From Halobacteriales archaeon QS_8_69_26 (GTDB lineage Archaea > Halobacteriota > Halobacteria > Halobacteriales > SW-7-71-33), in assembly GCA_003023195.1 (NCBI GenBank), contig PXRX01000030.1, forward strand, positions 1-45,959: a DNA stretch of 45,959 bases, given 5' to 3'. Position numbers and translations under genes: made by a program. Shown here one piece after another: positions 23,288 through 32,293 of the stretch (position 1 is the first letter of the stretch; the number at the start of each line of letters is the position of its first letter). The notes beneath the pieces are model-generated. The model was not told where the DNA came from, did not search any database, and worked only from the letters and a program-made list of their open reading frames with translations.

Positions 23288-25147
23288 TCAGAGGATCGTT
23301 CCGTGCTTCTTGTCGGGCAGGTCCTTGTCGACGGTCGAGTAGAACTCGAAGCGCCGCTCCAGTTCCTCCCGGAGCGAGGAGGGCGGAACGATCTCGTCGA
23401 TGACCACCTCGCTCGCCATCCGGTGGACGTCGATGTCCTCGCGGTACTCCTCGCGGAGTTCCCGTTCCCGCTGTTCGCGCTCCTCGGGGTCGTCGATGGC
23501 GTCGAGTTCGTTGGCGTAGACCGCCCGGATCGCCGCCTCGGGACCCATGATGGCGACCTCTCCCGACGGGAGGCCGATGGTGGACTCGGGGTCGTAGGCC
23601 GGACCGGACATCGCGTAGATGCCCGCGCCGTAGGCCTTCCGGACGATCACGCACTGTTTGGGCACCGTCGCCGAGGAGGTGGCGTAAATCATCTTCTTGC
23701 CCTGCTCCAGGATGCCCTCCTTCTCGACCTGTGAGCCGGCCATGAACCCGGGGGTGTCGGCGAGGTACAGCAGCGGGACGTTGAACGCGTCGGACTTCCA
23801 GATGAACTCCGCGGCCTTCTGGGCCGCGTCGGGGAAGATGGCGCCGGCGCGCTGTGTCGGCTGGTTGGCGACGATGCCCACTGGACGGCCGTCGATCCGT
23901 GCGTAGGCGGTGATGATCTCCGGGCCGAACTCCGGCTGGAGTTCGAAGAACGAGCCCCGGTCGACGACGCGGTCGATCACGTCGCGCATGTCGTACCCCC
24001 GGTTGGGTTCCTGTGGGACGATCGCGTCGATCCCTTCCGGGGACTTCGCCGGGGGCCTGGGGTCGGACCGGGGCGGCTTCTGGTCGGAGTTGTCGGGCAG
24101 GTAGGTGATCAGTTCGGCGACCAGTTCCCGGGCGTGTTCCTCGTCGCGGGCCACCAGGTCGGCGCTCCCGGACTCCCGGGTGTGGACCCGTGGACCGCCC
24201 AGGTCCCCCATCGAGATGTCCTCGCCGGTGACCATCTGGACCATCCGCGGGGAGGCGATGGCCATCGCGGACATGTCCTCGACCATGATCGTGAAGTCGG
24301 CGAACACCGGGGTGTAGGCGGCCCCGGCGATGCACGGCCCGTAGAGGACGCAGATCTGTGGGACCCGCCCGGAGAGCATCGAGTGGTTGTAGTAGTACTT
24401 GCCGATCCCCTCCCGGTTGGCGAAGAAGCCCGTCTGCTGGTCGATCCGGCCGCCCGAGGAGTCCATCAGGTACAGGACGGGACGGCCGGTCTTCAGCGCA
24501 CGCTGTTGCATCCGCAGGAACTTCTCGACGCCCTTCGCGGCCATCGACCCCGCCTTGACGGTGAAGTCGTTGCCCATGAAGTGGACGTCCCGCCCCTCGA
24601 ACTCGGCGGCCCCCGTGAGCAGTCCGTCGGCCGGCAGGCGGTCCTCGGCGTCGAACTCCGCGAACTTGCCGTCCTCGAAGAGGATGCCATCTTCGCCGTC
24701 ACCAGAATCGCTGAGCGATTCTGGTTGGCTCGAAAGAGCTCCGCTCTTTCGAACGTCGCCGGACGAAGTCCGGCTGCCTGCCGAGCTTTGCTCGGCATTG
24801 AACCAGAGGTCCAGCCGTTCCCGGACGAACAGTTTTCCCTGGTCCGATAGCCGTTCCCTGTACTTCTCCGGCCCGCCGCGCTCTATCTCCTCTATCTCCC
24901 GGAGTAGCTCCCGTTCGCGCTCCGTCGGACCGAGTTCCTCGGCCGCGGAGCGGTCGGCACGCCCATCGGCGCCGGCGGCGGCGACCGCGGTCCCGTCGTC
25001 AGCAGGGGCCTCGAACTCGTGGACCGCCGCCGGGTCGTCGGCCCTGCCGACGTACACCTCCACGTCGTCGGCGACGTGTTCCGCCAGCGCGGCCGCCACC
25101 GCCGAGGCTTCCTCGTCCGTCGCGCCCTCCGATATCCGGACCTTCAT
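23288..25147 (-). CDS. Acyl-CoA carboxylase carboxyltransferase with fused small-subunit-like N-terminus
   Basis: A 619-residue biotin-dependent carboxyltransferase of the propionyl/acetyl/methylcrotonyl-CoA type. The N-terminal 48 residues (MKVRISEGATDEEASAVAAA and on) resemble the small epsilon/PccX-like subunit of haloarchaeal acyl-CoA carboxylase. The catalytic N-lobe has LPADGLLTGAAEFEGRDV, DSSGGRIDQQTG, GPCIAGAAYTPVFADF and GPRVHTRESGSADLVARDEE; the C-lobe has ITAYARIDGRPVGIVANQPT, LYLADTPGFMAGSQVEKEG and KAYGAGIYAMSGPAYDPE. Residues about 117-149 are encoded by a block of four DNA hairpins inserted in frame. The start at 25147 is the ATG that precedes the small-subunit-like motif. No biotin carboxylase subunit is in the window. 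Confidence 0.88.
   Translation of the reverse strand: MKVRISEGATDEEASAVAAALAEHVADDVEVYVGRADDPAAVHEFEAPADDGTAVAAAGADGRADRSAAEELGPTERERELLREIEEIERGGPEKYRERLSDQGKLFVRERLDLWFNAEQSSAGSRTSSGDVRKSGALSSQPESLSDSGDGEDGILFEDGKFAEFDAEDRLPADGLLTGAAEFEGRDVHFMGNDFTVKAGSMAAKGVEKFLRMQQRALKTGRPVLYLMDSSGGRIDQQTGFFANREGIGKYYYNHSMLSGRVPQICVLYGPCIAGAAYTPVFADFTIMVEDMSAMAIASPRMVQMVTGEDISMGDLGGPRVHTRESGSADLVARDEEHARELVAELITYLPDNSDQKPPRSDPRPPAKSPEGIDAIVPQEPNRGYDMRDVIDRVVDRGSFFELQPEFGPEIITAYARIDGRPVGIVANQPTQRAGAIFPDAAQKAAEFIWKSDAFNVPLLYLADTPGFMAGSQVEKEGILEQGKKMIYATSSATVPKQCVIVRKAYGAGIYAMSGPAYDPESTIGLPSGEVAIMGPEAAIRAVYANELDAIDDPEEREQRERELREEYREDIDVHRMASEVVIDEIVPPSSLREELERRFEFYSTVDKDLPDKKHGTIL
24702..24797. repeat. Block of four hairpins inserted in frame in a coding sequence
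   Basis: Four consecutive inverted repeats: CCAGAATCGC/TGA loop at 24702-24724, TCGAAAGAGC/TCC loop at 24730-24752, GCCGGAC/GAA loop at 24758-24774 and TGCCGAGC/TTT loop at 24779-24797. All arms are perfect. Read on the minus strand, the block encodes about 33 polar residues (AEQSSAGSRTSSG and on) between LDLWF and ILFEDGKF of the carboxyltransferase, a place where a short loop would be expected. Confidence 0.85.
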
Positions 25148-25245
25148 GCACGGGGGATCCGGCGATCCGAACGAAAGCGTTTCCATTGGCGACCGTTACG
25201 CTGCGCGACTCGAAACCGCCGGTCTATCGGCGGATCCTCTCCCGC

Positions 25246-28155
25246 CTACCAGCTGACCACCGTCTCGCCCTCGGGTGCGTGCTCCTTCACGACGAGCATC
25301 TCCTCGCGGGCGTCCTGGCGGGTCTCGTGGGCCTCGACGCTCTCGGCGATGGGCGATCCGTTCTCGTCGATGAGCCGCCAGATCCACCCGCCGTCGCGCT
25401 CGGCGAACTCGAAGGAGACCTCGTCTATCTCGAGGATGCTCGCCCGCCGGGTCGTCCGCCGGGCGTCGTCGATGGCGTTGTCGACGGCCTCGCGGCTCTC
25501 GTAACTGACCGCGCTCACCGCGAGCACCGACTCGTCCTCGTCGATGAGCCGCCACCGCCAGTCGCCCGGCCGGTCGTCGCTCGCCTCGACCTGCGCGGAG
25601 TCGTCGTCCTCGATCCGGTACGGCTCGAACGCGAGAGTCTCTATCTCCATCAGCCCCGCGTCGGCCGCCAGCGCCTGGACCGTCTCGATGTCGTCGACGA
25701 CGGCCTCCTGGCTATCGTAGGTCTGGGTGCCCGCCGCGAGTTCGGTCCGGTCGGCGTCGATGAGTTTCCACTGCCAGTCGTCGCCGGTACGGTCGATCCA
25801 GATGACGCCGCGTCCGACGTCGAACACCGGTGCATCGGCCCCGTTCTCGACGAGGCGCCGGACGTCGGCCTCGGCGGGCTCGCGGTCCTCGTAGGTGCGT
25901 TCCCCGCGGGCGACGGGCTCCCGGTCGCGGTCGATGAGCCGCCAGTGGTAGCCGGCGTTCTGGCGGAGCTGGACGGTCACCGTCCCCATGGTGTCGATGG
26001 TCGCGCCGTCGCCCGCCGCCCGGACGTCGTCCACGGCGCTCGTCACGTCGTCGTAGGTGGGGTAGTCGTCGACGGATTCGGCGAGTATCCGCCCGTCGGT
26101 GTCGACGAGCCAGAACCCCCAGGTTTCCTCGTCGCTGACCAGCTGGAAGACCGCCGACTCCATCGCCCGGACGGCCGCGTCGTCGACGTGTTCGCTGACG
26201 AAGTCGACCGCGTCGCGGGCACCGGACCGCGTCGGGTGGGTTTCGGTTCCTTCGGCGATGAGTTTGCCCCCGTCGTCGATGAGCCGCCAGGCGTACTCGT
26301 CGCCGTCGGTCAGGAATATCTCGAATGCGGCTGTCTCTATCTCCAGCACCTCGGCGTCGGGTGCGTTCTCCTTCAGTGTCCGCATGCCCTCCATCACCTC
26401 GGACTTGTCCTCGTAGGACTCCCCGCTGTCGGCCATCACCTGGCCGTCCTCGTCGATGAGCCGCCACCGCCACTCGCCGCCCGACTCGTACTGCTGGAAG
26501 GCGGCCTGCTCGAACTCGATGAGGTCCGCGACGAGTGCCTGTTCCCGGACCCGGTCGGCCGCGTCCTCGGCGGCCGCCCTGTCCTCGAACGTCTCGGTGC
26601 TGTCGGCGAGCACCTGCCTGTCGGCCGACACCAGGCGCCAGCGCCAGGCGTCGCCGTCCGGGTACACCTCGTAGTCGGCCCCCTCGAACTCGATGGTGTC
26701 GGCGTCGCCGACCACCGCCCGGGCCCGGTCCGCGCCCCGCCTGGCGTCGCTATCGTCGGCCGATCCACCGTGCTGGACGGCGACGATGTCGTCGGCGCGG
26801 TCCCTGAGCCGCCAGGTCCACGCACCGCCCGAGTGGTCGGCGACTGCGCCGCCGTCGGCGACGCGTGCGGCCTCGCGGTCACCGGTGCCCTCGTCCGATC
26901 GCGCGCTCTCGTACACCTCGTATCCGGGCATCCCGTGTTCGATGACCGACGCCCGCGGCAACGCCCCCGCGACGTCGTTCGCAGCGTTCTCGGCGTCGCC
27001 CCGGAAGTCGAACGCCGCCTCGCTCGTGACGAGTCGGTTGTCGTCGCCGTCGATGACCCGCCAGCGCCACTCGTCGCCGTCCTCGAACAGTTCGAAGCCG
27101 ATGGTTTCCAGGGCGAGGACCCGCGGGTCCTCGACCCAGTCGACGAACCGGTCTTTCCCATCCGTCGCGCTCGTCTCGTCGGCGTAGACGTCGGTGCCCT
27201 CCGCAAGCGGCCGGTGGTTCTCGTCGATGAGCCGCCAGTGCCAGCGGTCACCCTCGTCCTCGTAGACGTCGAAGGCGGCGCCGTGTATCTCGACGAGGCT
27301 GGCGTCGTCCGTCTCCTCCTTCAGGAAGTTGACGTCGGACTCGATGGCGTCGCGGCTCCCGTAGGCGTCGTCGCTGCGGGCGACGATACCGCCGTCCTCC
27401 GTGACGAGCGACCACTCCCAGTCACCCGACTCCGACTGGTACAGCCGGAACGCGGCAGTCGTGATGTCCAGCAGGCCGGCCCCGGTTATCTTCTCCCGGA
27501 CCGACTCGACGTGCAACCGTGCGTCGGTGTCGGTCGCGGTGGTCGTCGCACTCTGGCCCACCGCGTCGCGCTGGATCACCCGCCAGGTCCAGTCGTTCGT
27601 CGGCGTCTCGTAGACGGTGAAGAAAGCGTCCTGCTGGGCGTCGCCGACGAGGATGGGGGCCTCGTCGTCCCCCAACCCCAGTTCCGGTTCGACCAGTAAT
27701 CCCTTCTCGCCGGTCACCACCGGGACGAGGATGGCGACGCTGACGATGGTCCCGATGCCGACCGTGTAGACGCCGATGATCTGGGGACTGTAGTCCGTCC
27801 CGACGTACCAGCCCTGCGGGTAGACGTAGACGAAGGCGGCGATGCCGACGAAGGAGACGGCCAGGCCGACGATGCTCGCCTGCATCCCCCGTCGACGGAC
27901 CGGCAGGAGGACCACGATGGCGAACAGCGCCAGCGCGAGACCGATCGCCGACAGGACGATGGCGATCTCGCGTATCTGGAAGTCGCCGGGGAAGAACGCC
28001 TGTTCGACCTGGTAGACGACCACCCCGAGCAACCCCGCAACGCTCCCCAGGAGCAACAGCCAGTACCCGTAGACGTCCCGTTTGGACTCCGGTTCACCGA
28101 TGTACCGGTGGTACAGTTCGACCAGTTTCTGGTCGCGAATCTCGTCGACTGACAT
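25246..28155 (-). CDS. Four-helix membrane protein with thirteen DUF1508-like repeats
   Basis: 969 residues. After a short cytoplasmic start, four hydrophobic segments lie at about residues 30-50, 64-85, 92-113 and 124-147. From about 174 to the end there are thirteen repeats of about 60 residues, each with a core like WRWRLIDEDG, then two or three residues, AxSxExYxxRxxAxxxxxxV and a closing strand such as LEIETAAFEIF. These are the features of DUF1508 (YegP-like) domains, which normally occur singly or in pairs as small soluble dimers. The repeats diverge (WTWRV, WEWSL, WGFWL), so the array is old. A strong TATA box lies 30-45 bases upstream. A role in envelope binding or sensing is possible. 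None is known to me. Confidence 0.8.
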   Translation of the reverse strand: MSVDEIRDQKLVELYHRYIGEPESKRDVYGYWLLLLGSVAGLLGVVVYQVEQAFFPGDFQIREIAIVLSAIGLALALFAIVVLLPVRRRGMQASIVGLAVSFVGIAAFVYVYPQGWYVGTDYSPQIIGVYTVGIGTIVSVAILVPVVTGEKGLLVEPELGLGDDEAPILVGDAQQDAFFTVYETPTNDWTWRVIQRDAVGQSATTTATDTDARLHVESVREKITGAGLLDITTAAFRLYQSESGDWEWSLVTEDGGIVARSDDAYGSRDAIESDVNFLKEETDDASLVEIHGAAFDVYEDEGDRWHWRLIDENHRPLAEGTDVYADETSATDGKDRFVDWVEDPRVLALETIGFELFEDGDEWRWRVIDGDDNRLVTSEAAFDFRGDAENAANDVAGALPRASVIEHGMPGYEVYESARSDEGTGDREAARVADGGAVADHSGGAWTWRLRDRADDIVAVQHGGSADDSDARRGADRARAVVGDADTIEFEGADYEVYPDGDAWRWRLVSADRQVLADSTETFEDRAAAEDAADRVREQALVADLIEFEQAAFQQYESGGEWRWRLIDEDGQVMADSGESYEDKSEVMEGMRTLKENAPDAEVLEIETAAFEIFLTDGDEYAWRLIDDGGKLIAEGTETHPTRSGARDAVDFVSEHVDDAAVRAMESAVFQLVSDEETWGFWLVDTDGRILAESVDDYPTYDDVTSAVDDVRAAGDGATIDTMGTVTVQLRQNAGYHWRLIDRDREPVARGERTYEDREPAEADVRRLVENGADAPVFDVGRGVIWIDRTGDDWQWKLIDADRTELAAGTQTYDSQEAVVDDIETVQALAADAGLMEIETLAFEPYRIEDDDSAQVEASDDRPGDWRWRLIDEDESVLAVSAVSYESREAVDNAIDDARRTTRRASILEIDEVSFEFAERDGGWIWRLIDENGSPIAESVEAHETRQDAREEMLVVKEHAPEGETVVSW

Positions 28156-28186
28156 GGACTGACATGCTCGCTCTAGCAGGCGGCCA

Positions 28187-28201
28187 CAATAAATATATAC
28201 T
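28187..28201 (-). promoter_or_regulatory. Strong TATA box of the DUF1508-repeat gene
   Basis: On the minus strand it reads AGTATATATTTATT-like sequence, one of the most AT-rich stretches in the window, 32-46 bases before the ATG at 28155. Two tandem copies of GACTGACATG (28146-28165) cover the start codon. The remainder of the gap 28202-28483 shows nothing recognisable. Confidence 0.6.
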
Positions 28202-28483
28202 ACCGTTCAGGCCAGTTTAATTCGTCCCGATCTTATTTACCGTCCCTCTGCCCTCCCGCGGTCACGTCCCCAGCACCTCCGGCACGGTGGTACTCCCCTG
28301 GACGGTAGTTCTCTCCGGGCCCGTTACTCGTCCGGGTACCTCGCGTGCCTCCGGACACCCCGCGGCTTCTCCCTGGGGAGTACGGGCTGGCGTCGTGGAC
28401 TCACCGCGTCGGGCGATCCCGCGGGCTGACCACCGGTTCGGTCGGCGGTGGTCCCACCTGTCCCGGAAATCGTGCTCCCGGGA

Positions 28484-29341
28484 TCAGTCCAGCGCCCGCT
28501 CCAGGCGGTCGATCAGTGCCTCGTTGCCGAGGTGGACGGGGACTCGCTGGTGGAGGCCCTCCGGTTCGACGTCGAGCAGCGACTGCGCCCCGTCCGAGGA
28601 GGCGCCGCCGGCGGACTCGACGACGTAGGCCATCGGGATGGCCTCGTACTGGAGCCGTAGCTTCCCCTCCGGGCGGCCCTGGAGGGCGGGGTAGGCGAAT
28701 ATCCCGCCGTAGTTCATGACCTGGTTGACGTCGCCGACCATGGCACCGCCGTACCGGAGCTTCAGTTCCGTCTCGACGCCTCGGACGAACCGCTCGAACT
28801 CGTCGGTCCAGTCGGGGACCCGGCCGCCGAACCCGTAGACCGTCGGCTCCCCCGGGAGGGTGACGTCGTCGGTCACGAGGTGGCGGTCGTCGCCGGTCAG
28901 TTCGTACTCCCGGACGCGTCCGCCGCGCGCGACCATCATCGTCGTGATCGGACCGTAGAGGACGTACGTCGCGGCGACGAGGTCCTCGCCGCCGGCCGGG
29001 AGGGTCGCGTCCCCCGAGTAGATCCCGAAGATCGTCCCCATCGCGTTGTTCGACTTCAGGTTCGAGGAGCCGTCCAGGGGGTCCAGGGTCACCGAAAGCC
29101 CGTCGCCGCAGTCCACGACGGACTCGCGCTCCTCGCTCGCCACCTCGCCGACGCCGTCGAGGTCGGTCAGGCGGTCGACCAGCACCTCGTCGGCCCAGAC
29201 GTCGGCGGCCATCACGCGCTCCCCGCTCGGGTTCTCCTCGTCGACGGCCTCCCGTCGGCCCCGGAGACCGGTCGCGATTTCGGGTGCGGCCGCCGCGAGG
29301 AGGTCGATCACCGCGTCGACGGGATCGGATCGGTCCGTCAT
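28484..29341 (-). CDS. fbp: Fructose-1,6-bisphosphatase, class I
   Basis: A 285-residue phosphatase that dephosphorylates fructose 1,6-bisphosphate in gluconeogenesis. Metal-binding motifs are SEERESVV and the signature [19 protein letters not shown]. The C-terminal substrate strand is [24 protein letters not shown], with [19 protein letters not shown], the last metal ligand. The length suits the haloarchaeal short class I form. It follows the aldolase gene by 94 bases on the same strand, so the pair probably form a gluconeogenic unit. Confidence 0.95.
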   Translation of the reverse strand: MTDRSDPVDAVIDLLAAAAPEIATGLRGRREAVDEENPSGERVMAADVWADEVLVDRLTDLDGVGEVASEERESVVDCGDGLSVTLDPLDGSSNLKSNNAMGTIFGIYSGDATLPAGGEDLVAATYVLYGPITTMMVARGGRVREYELTGDDRHLVTDDVTLPGEPTVYGFGGRVPDWTDEFERFVRGVETELKLRYGGAMVGDVNQVMNYGGIFAYPALQGRPEGKLRLQYEAIPMAYVVESAGGASSDGAQSLLDVEPEGLHQRVPVHLGNEALIDRLERALD

Positions 29342-29435
29342 GGGCGGTGATCGGGCCGGTCGGTCAAAGAAAGGTACGGTCGCCCCCGGGCGGCGGTCGG
29401 TGGAGCGTCGACCCGTCTTCGCGGCTGGTCCGAAC

Positions 29436-30227
29436 TCAGCCTTCGAGGGCCTCCTCGGCGGTTTGCTCCTCGTAGATGACCTTCTCGAGGGCGTCGAGGA
29501 TCTCGATGGGGTTCTCGCGCTGCCAGACGTTCCGCCCGACGGCGAGGCCCTTCCCGCCGGCGGCGATGACGGTCTCGACCTGCTTGAGGAACTCGTAGTC
29601 GTCGGTCTTGGAGCCGCCGGACATGACGACCTTGACGTCGCCGGCGGCGTCGACGGCCCACTCGAAGGCCTCCTTGCTGCCGGGGTACTTCACCTTCGCG
29701 ACGTCGGCGCCCAGTTCCAGTGCGAGCCGCGTGCCGTAGGCGATGGTCTCGGGGTCGCGGTCGTTCTTGAGCCCCTGGCCGCGGGGGTACGACCACATCA
29801 CCATCGGGAGGTCGTACTCGCGGGCGGCCTCCTGGGCCTCGCGGAACTCCTCGGCCATCCCTATCTCGTGGTTCGAACCGCCGTAGAGGGTGAACCCGAG
29901 GGCGTCGGTCCCCAGTTCCTCGGCGGCGTACTCCACCGAGCAGTTGACCGCGCTGTCCGGTTCGCCCATCCAGAGGTTCGACGTCCCGTTGAGCTTCGTC
30001 AGCAGGTTCACGTCGTCCTCGTAGGACGGGTAGTACGTCTCGGCGACGCCCTTCTGGACGGCCATCGCGGTCACCGCGTCGTGGCGGCCGATGTCGAACA
30101 CCGTGGCCGGGTCGATGGTCTCGGGGACCGGTTCGAAGTCCACCGGTCCGTGTTCGAGACCGTGGTCCATCGCGAGGATCAGCACCTTCCCGTCCCGGAC
30201 GATCGGCGAGTCGTCGATGGGGATCAT
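29436..30227 (-). CDS. Class I fructose-bisphosphate aldolase, archaeal DhnA type
   Basis: 263 residues. The start [20 protein letters not shown] leads into [10 protein letters not shown], the family motif. The Schiff-base lysine is in [16 protein letters not shown], and the phosphate-binding loop is [14 protein letters not shown] with [14 protein letters not shown]. The same fold serves the ADH synthase of aromatic amino-acid synthesis, but the neighbouring FBPase argues for FBP cleavage and condensation. It is first in the aldolase-FBPase pair. Confidence 0.92.
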   Translation of the reverse strand: MIPIDDSPIVRDGKVLILAMDHGLEHGPVDFEPVPETIDPATVFDIGRHDAVTAMAVQKGVAETYYPSYEDDVNLLTKLNGTSNLWMGEPDSAVNCSVEYAAEELGTDALGFTLYGGSNHEIGMAEEFREAQEAAREYDLPMVMWSYPRGQGLKNDRDPETIAYGTRLALELGADVAKVKYPGSKEAFEWAVDAAGDVKVVMSGGSKTDDYEFLKQVETVIAAGGKGLAVGRNVWQRENPIEILDALEKVIYEEQTAEEALEG

Positions 30228-30253
30228 GTCTCGGGTGAAACTCCCGCGAGCAG

Positions 30254-30263
30254 CTACATATTA
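30254..30263 (-). promoter_or_regulatory. TATA box of the aldolase gene
   Basis: On the minus strand it reads TAATATGTAG, 27-36 bases before the ATG at 30227, giving a leaderless transcript. Confidence 0.55.
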
Positions 30264-30335
30264 CCTGTGATCACCCCGGAACTGTCGGCAGAAGGTCCAC
30301 CGGACCCCCCGGGATCCGGCCCGCCGAACGCCGCG

Positions 30336-30551
30336 CTACCCACCGAACAGCCAGAGGATCTTCCCGATTATCCGGAGGATCGTGAAGACGATCGCGAGCA
30401 CCTGGTCCACCACCCGTTCGATGCCCTGGAGGAACCGCAAGATGTCGTCGAGGATCAAGGGTGCGAATCCCGGGTCCCCGACGGCGACGAGTACCTCGAC
30501 CACGGGGGACGGGTCTATCGGAATCACCGGGTCCGGGTTGGGGTTCGCCAC
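30336..30551 (-). CDS. Possible small membrane protein
   Basis: A 71-residue frame from a GTG: VANPNPDPVIPIDPSPVVEV is a Pro/Asp-rich start, followed by ILDDILRFLQGIERVV, an amphipathic helix, and VLAIVFTILRIIGKILWLFGG, a C-terminal membrane helix. The hydrophobic patterning is hard to explain by chance in this DNA. The start is uncertain; an upstream frame is open to 30707. It lies in the 509-base gap between aldolase and thiolase, whose other part is the promoter region of thiolase. No homologue is recognised. Confidence 0.45.
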   Translation of the reverse strand: MANPNPDPVIPIDPSPVVEVLVAVGDPGFAPLILDDILRFLQGIERVVDQVLAIVFTILRIIGKILWLFGG

Positions 30552-30736
30552 ACATACGACCTGGGATCCGGTGGAGGACGACTCCCGACCACGACCCCGA
30601 GTCGTACCGGTCCACCCGATCACCTCTCTCACCCGGCCGTCGGGGGGATCGATCCGGCAACATTCGCGGGGTCGACGGGGGACGGTTGACCACGTTAACC
30701 CGACCACTTTAACGGGTACGACCCCTAGGACTTTTC

Positions 30737-31903
30737 ATGTCAGACGTACGCATAGCCGGGGTCGGCCTGACGAGGTTCGGCGAGTTCCCGGACCGGACCT
30801 CCCGGGACCTGTTCGCGGAGGCGAGCGGGGCGGCCATCGAGGACGCGGGCATCGACCGGTCGGACGTCGAGGCGCTGTTCTACGGGAACTTCATGGGGGC
30901 GCTGGCCGAACACCAGGGCCACCAGGGACCGCTCATGGCCGAGGCCGCGGGCGTCTCGGCCCCGGCGACCCGCTTCGAGTCGGCCTGCTGTTCCAGCGGC
31001 GTGGCCGTCCGCGAGGCAGTAAAGCGCGTCCGGAACGGCGAGACCGACGTCCTCCTCGTCGGCGGCGCCGAGCGGATGACCAACATGGGCACGGCGGGCG
31101 CGACGGAAGCGCTCGCCATCGCCGCCGACGACCTCTGGGAGGTCCGGGCGGGCATGAACTTCCCGGGCGCCTACGCGCTGATGGCCCGGGCGTACTTCGA
31201 GGAGTACGGCGGCTCCCAGGAGGACCTGGCCCACGTCGCCGTCAAGAACCACTTCAACGCCCTGGAGAACGAGATGGCCCAGTACCAGAAGGAGATAACC
31301 GTCGACGACGTCCTGGAGGCACCGACGGTCTCGGATCCGATCGGTCTCTACGACTCCTGTCCGATCAGCGACGGGGCCGCCGCCGTCGTCCTCGTGAGCG
31401 ACGAGTACGCCCGCGAGCAGGGTATCGACGCCCCGGTCGCGGTCACCGGGACCGGCCAGGGTGGCGACCGGATGGCGCTCCACGACAGGGACCACCTCGC
31501 CCGGAGTCCGGCCGCGGACTTCGCCGCCGAGGAGGCCTACGACGACGCCGGCGTCGGACCGGACGACGTCGAGGTGGCGGAGGTCCACGACTGCTTCACC
31601 GTCGCGGAGGTGCTCGCGATCGAGTCCCTCGGCCTGTTCGAAGTCGGCGAGGGAATCGACGCCGCGCGGCGGGGCGAGACCAGCCACGACGGCGCAGTCC
31701 CCGTCAACCTCTCTGGCGGCCTCAAGGCGAAGGGACACCCCGTCGGCGCGACCGGTGCCTCGCAGATCGCCGAGTTGACCTCGCTCCTCCGCGGGGACCA
31801 CGTCAACTCGGAGCACGTCGAGGACGCGACCTGTGGGGTCGCCCACAACGCGGGTGGGACCGTCGCCAGTTGCGTCGTTCACGTCCTGGAGGTAGCACAA
31901 TGA
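30737..31903 (+). CDS. Thiolase (acetyl-CoA C-acyltransferase, archaeal/SCP-x type)
   Basis: 388 residues. The nucleophile Cys is in FESACCSSGVAV at about 84-85, HDCFT follows in EVHDCFTVAEVLAIESLG, the family motif LSGGLKAKGHPVGATGASQ is intact, and ATCGVAHNAGG carries the second catalytic Cys region. This type condenses two acetyl-CoA or cleaves beta-ketoacyl-CoA and always occurs with a DUF35 OB-fold partner in archaea, as here. The DUF35 gene overlaps its stop by 4 bases (ATGA). In archaea the pair feeds acetoacetyl-CoA to mevalonate synthesis or acts in beta-oxidation. Confidence 0.93.
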   Translation: MSDVRIAGVGLTRFGEFPDRTSRDLFAEASGAAIEDAGIDRSDVEALFYGNFMGALAEHQGHQGPLMAEAAGVSAPATRFESACCSSGVAVREAVKRVRNGETDVLLVGGAERMTNMGTAGATEALAIAADDLWEVRAGMNFPGAYALMARAYFEEYGGSQEDLAHVAVKNHFNALENEMAQYQKEITVDDVLEAPTVSDPIGLYDSCPISDGAAAVVLVSDEYAREQGIDAPVAVTGTGQGGDRMALHDRDHLARSPAADFAAEEAYDDAGVGPDDVEVAEVHDCFTVAEVLAIESLGLFEVGEGIDAARRGETSHDGAVPVNLSGGLKAKGHPVGATGASQIAELTSLLRGDHVNSEHVEDATCGVAHNAGGTVASCVVHVLEVAQ

Positions 31904-32286
31904 CCGGGGACTACGCCAACGCCGGCTACGACGAGTTCGTCGCGGCCGTCGCCGAGGGTGAGGCCTACTACCTGGAGTGTGCGAACGGCCACGGCGAACT
32001 GCCGCCCCGCCGGGTCTGCCCGGAGTGCGGGAGCACCGAGTTCACGGAGGAACCCCTGCCGGCCGCCGGCGAGGTCCGGACCTACACCGTCACCCACGTC
32101 GCCGCGCCCTCGTTCGCGGACGACGCGCCGTACGTGACCGCCATCGCGGACTTCGGGCCCGTCCGGATCACCGCACAGCTCCGGGGGATCGACCCCGACG
32201 ACGTCGAGACCGGGATGTCCGTCGGTCTCGGCGTCGAGACGACCGAGACGACCGGCGCGGATCTGCTGGTCGTCCGGCCGCGCTGA
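31900..32286 (+). CDS. DUF35 OB-fold/zinc-ribbon partner of the thiolase
   Basis: 128 residues. The N-terminal rubredoxin-like ribbon is LECANGHGELPPRRVCPECG, followed by an OB fold (GEVRTYTVTHVAAPSFADDAPYV). In characterised archaeal complexes this subunit shuttles CoA intermediates between thiolase and HMG-CoA synthase. The ATG overlaps the thiolase stop. Confidence 0.92.
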   Translation: MTGDYANAGYDEFVAAVAEGEAYYLECANGHGELPPRRVCPECGSTEFTEEPLPAAGEVRTYTVTHVAAPSFADDAPYVTAIADFGPVRITAQLRGIDPDDVETGMSVGLGVETTETTGADLLVVRPR

Positions 32287-32293
32287 GGACCGG

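Noticed and set aside
25186-27699. Open frame of 837 codons on the plus strand
   Set aside because: It lies antisense to the DUF1508-repeat gene and the Gly/Val/Arg/Asp-rich translation has no domain; it is a GC-driven mirror of the real gene.
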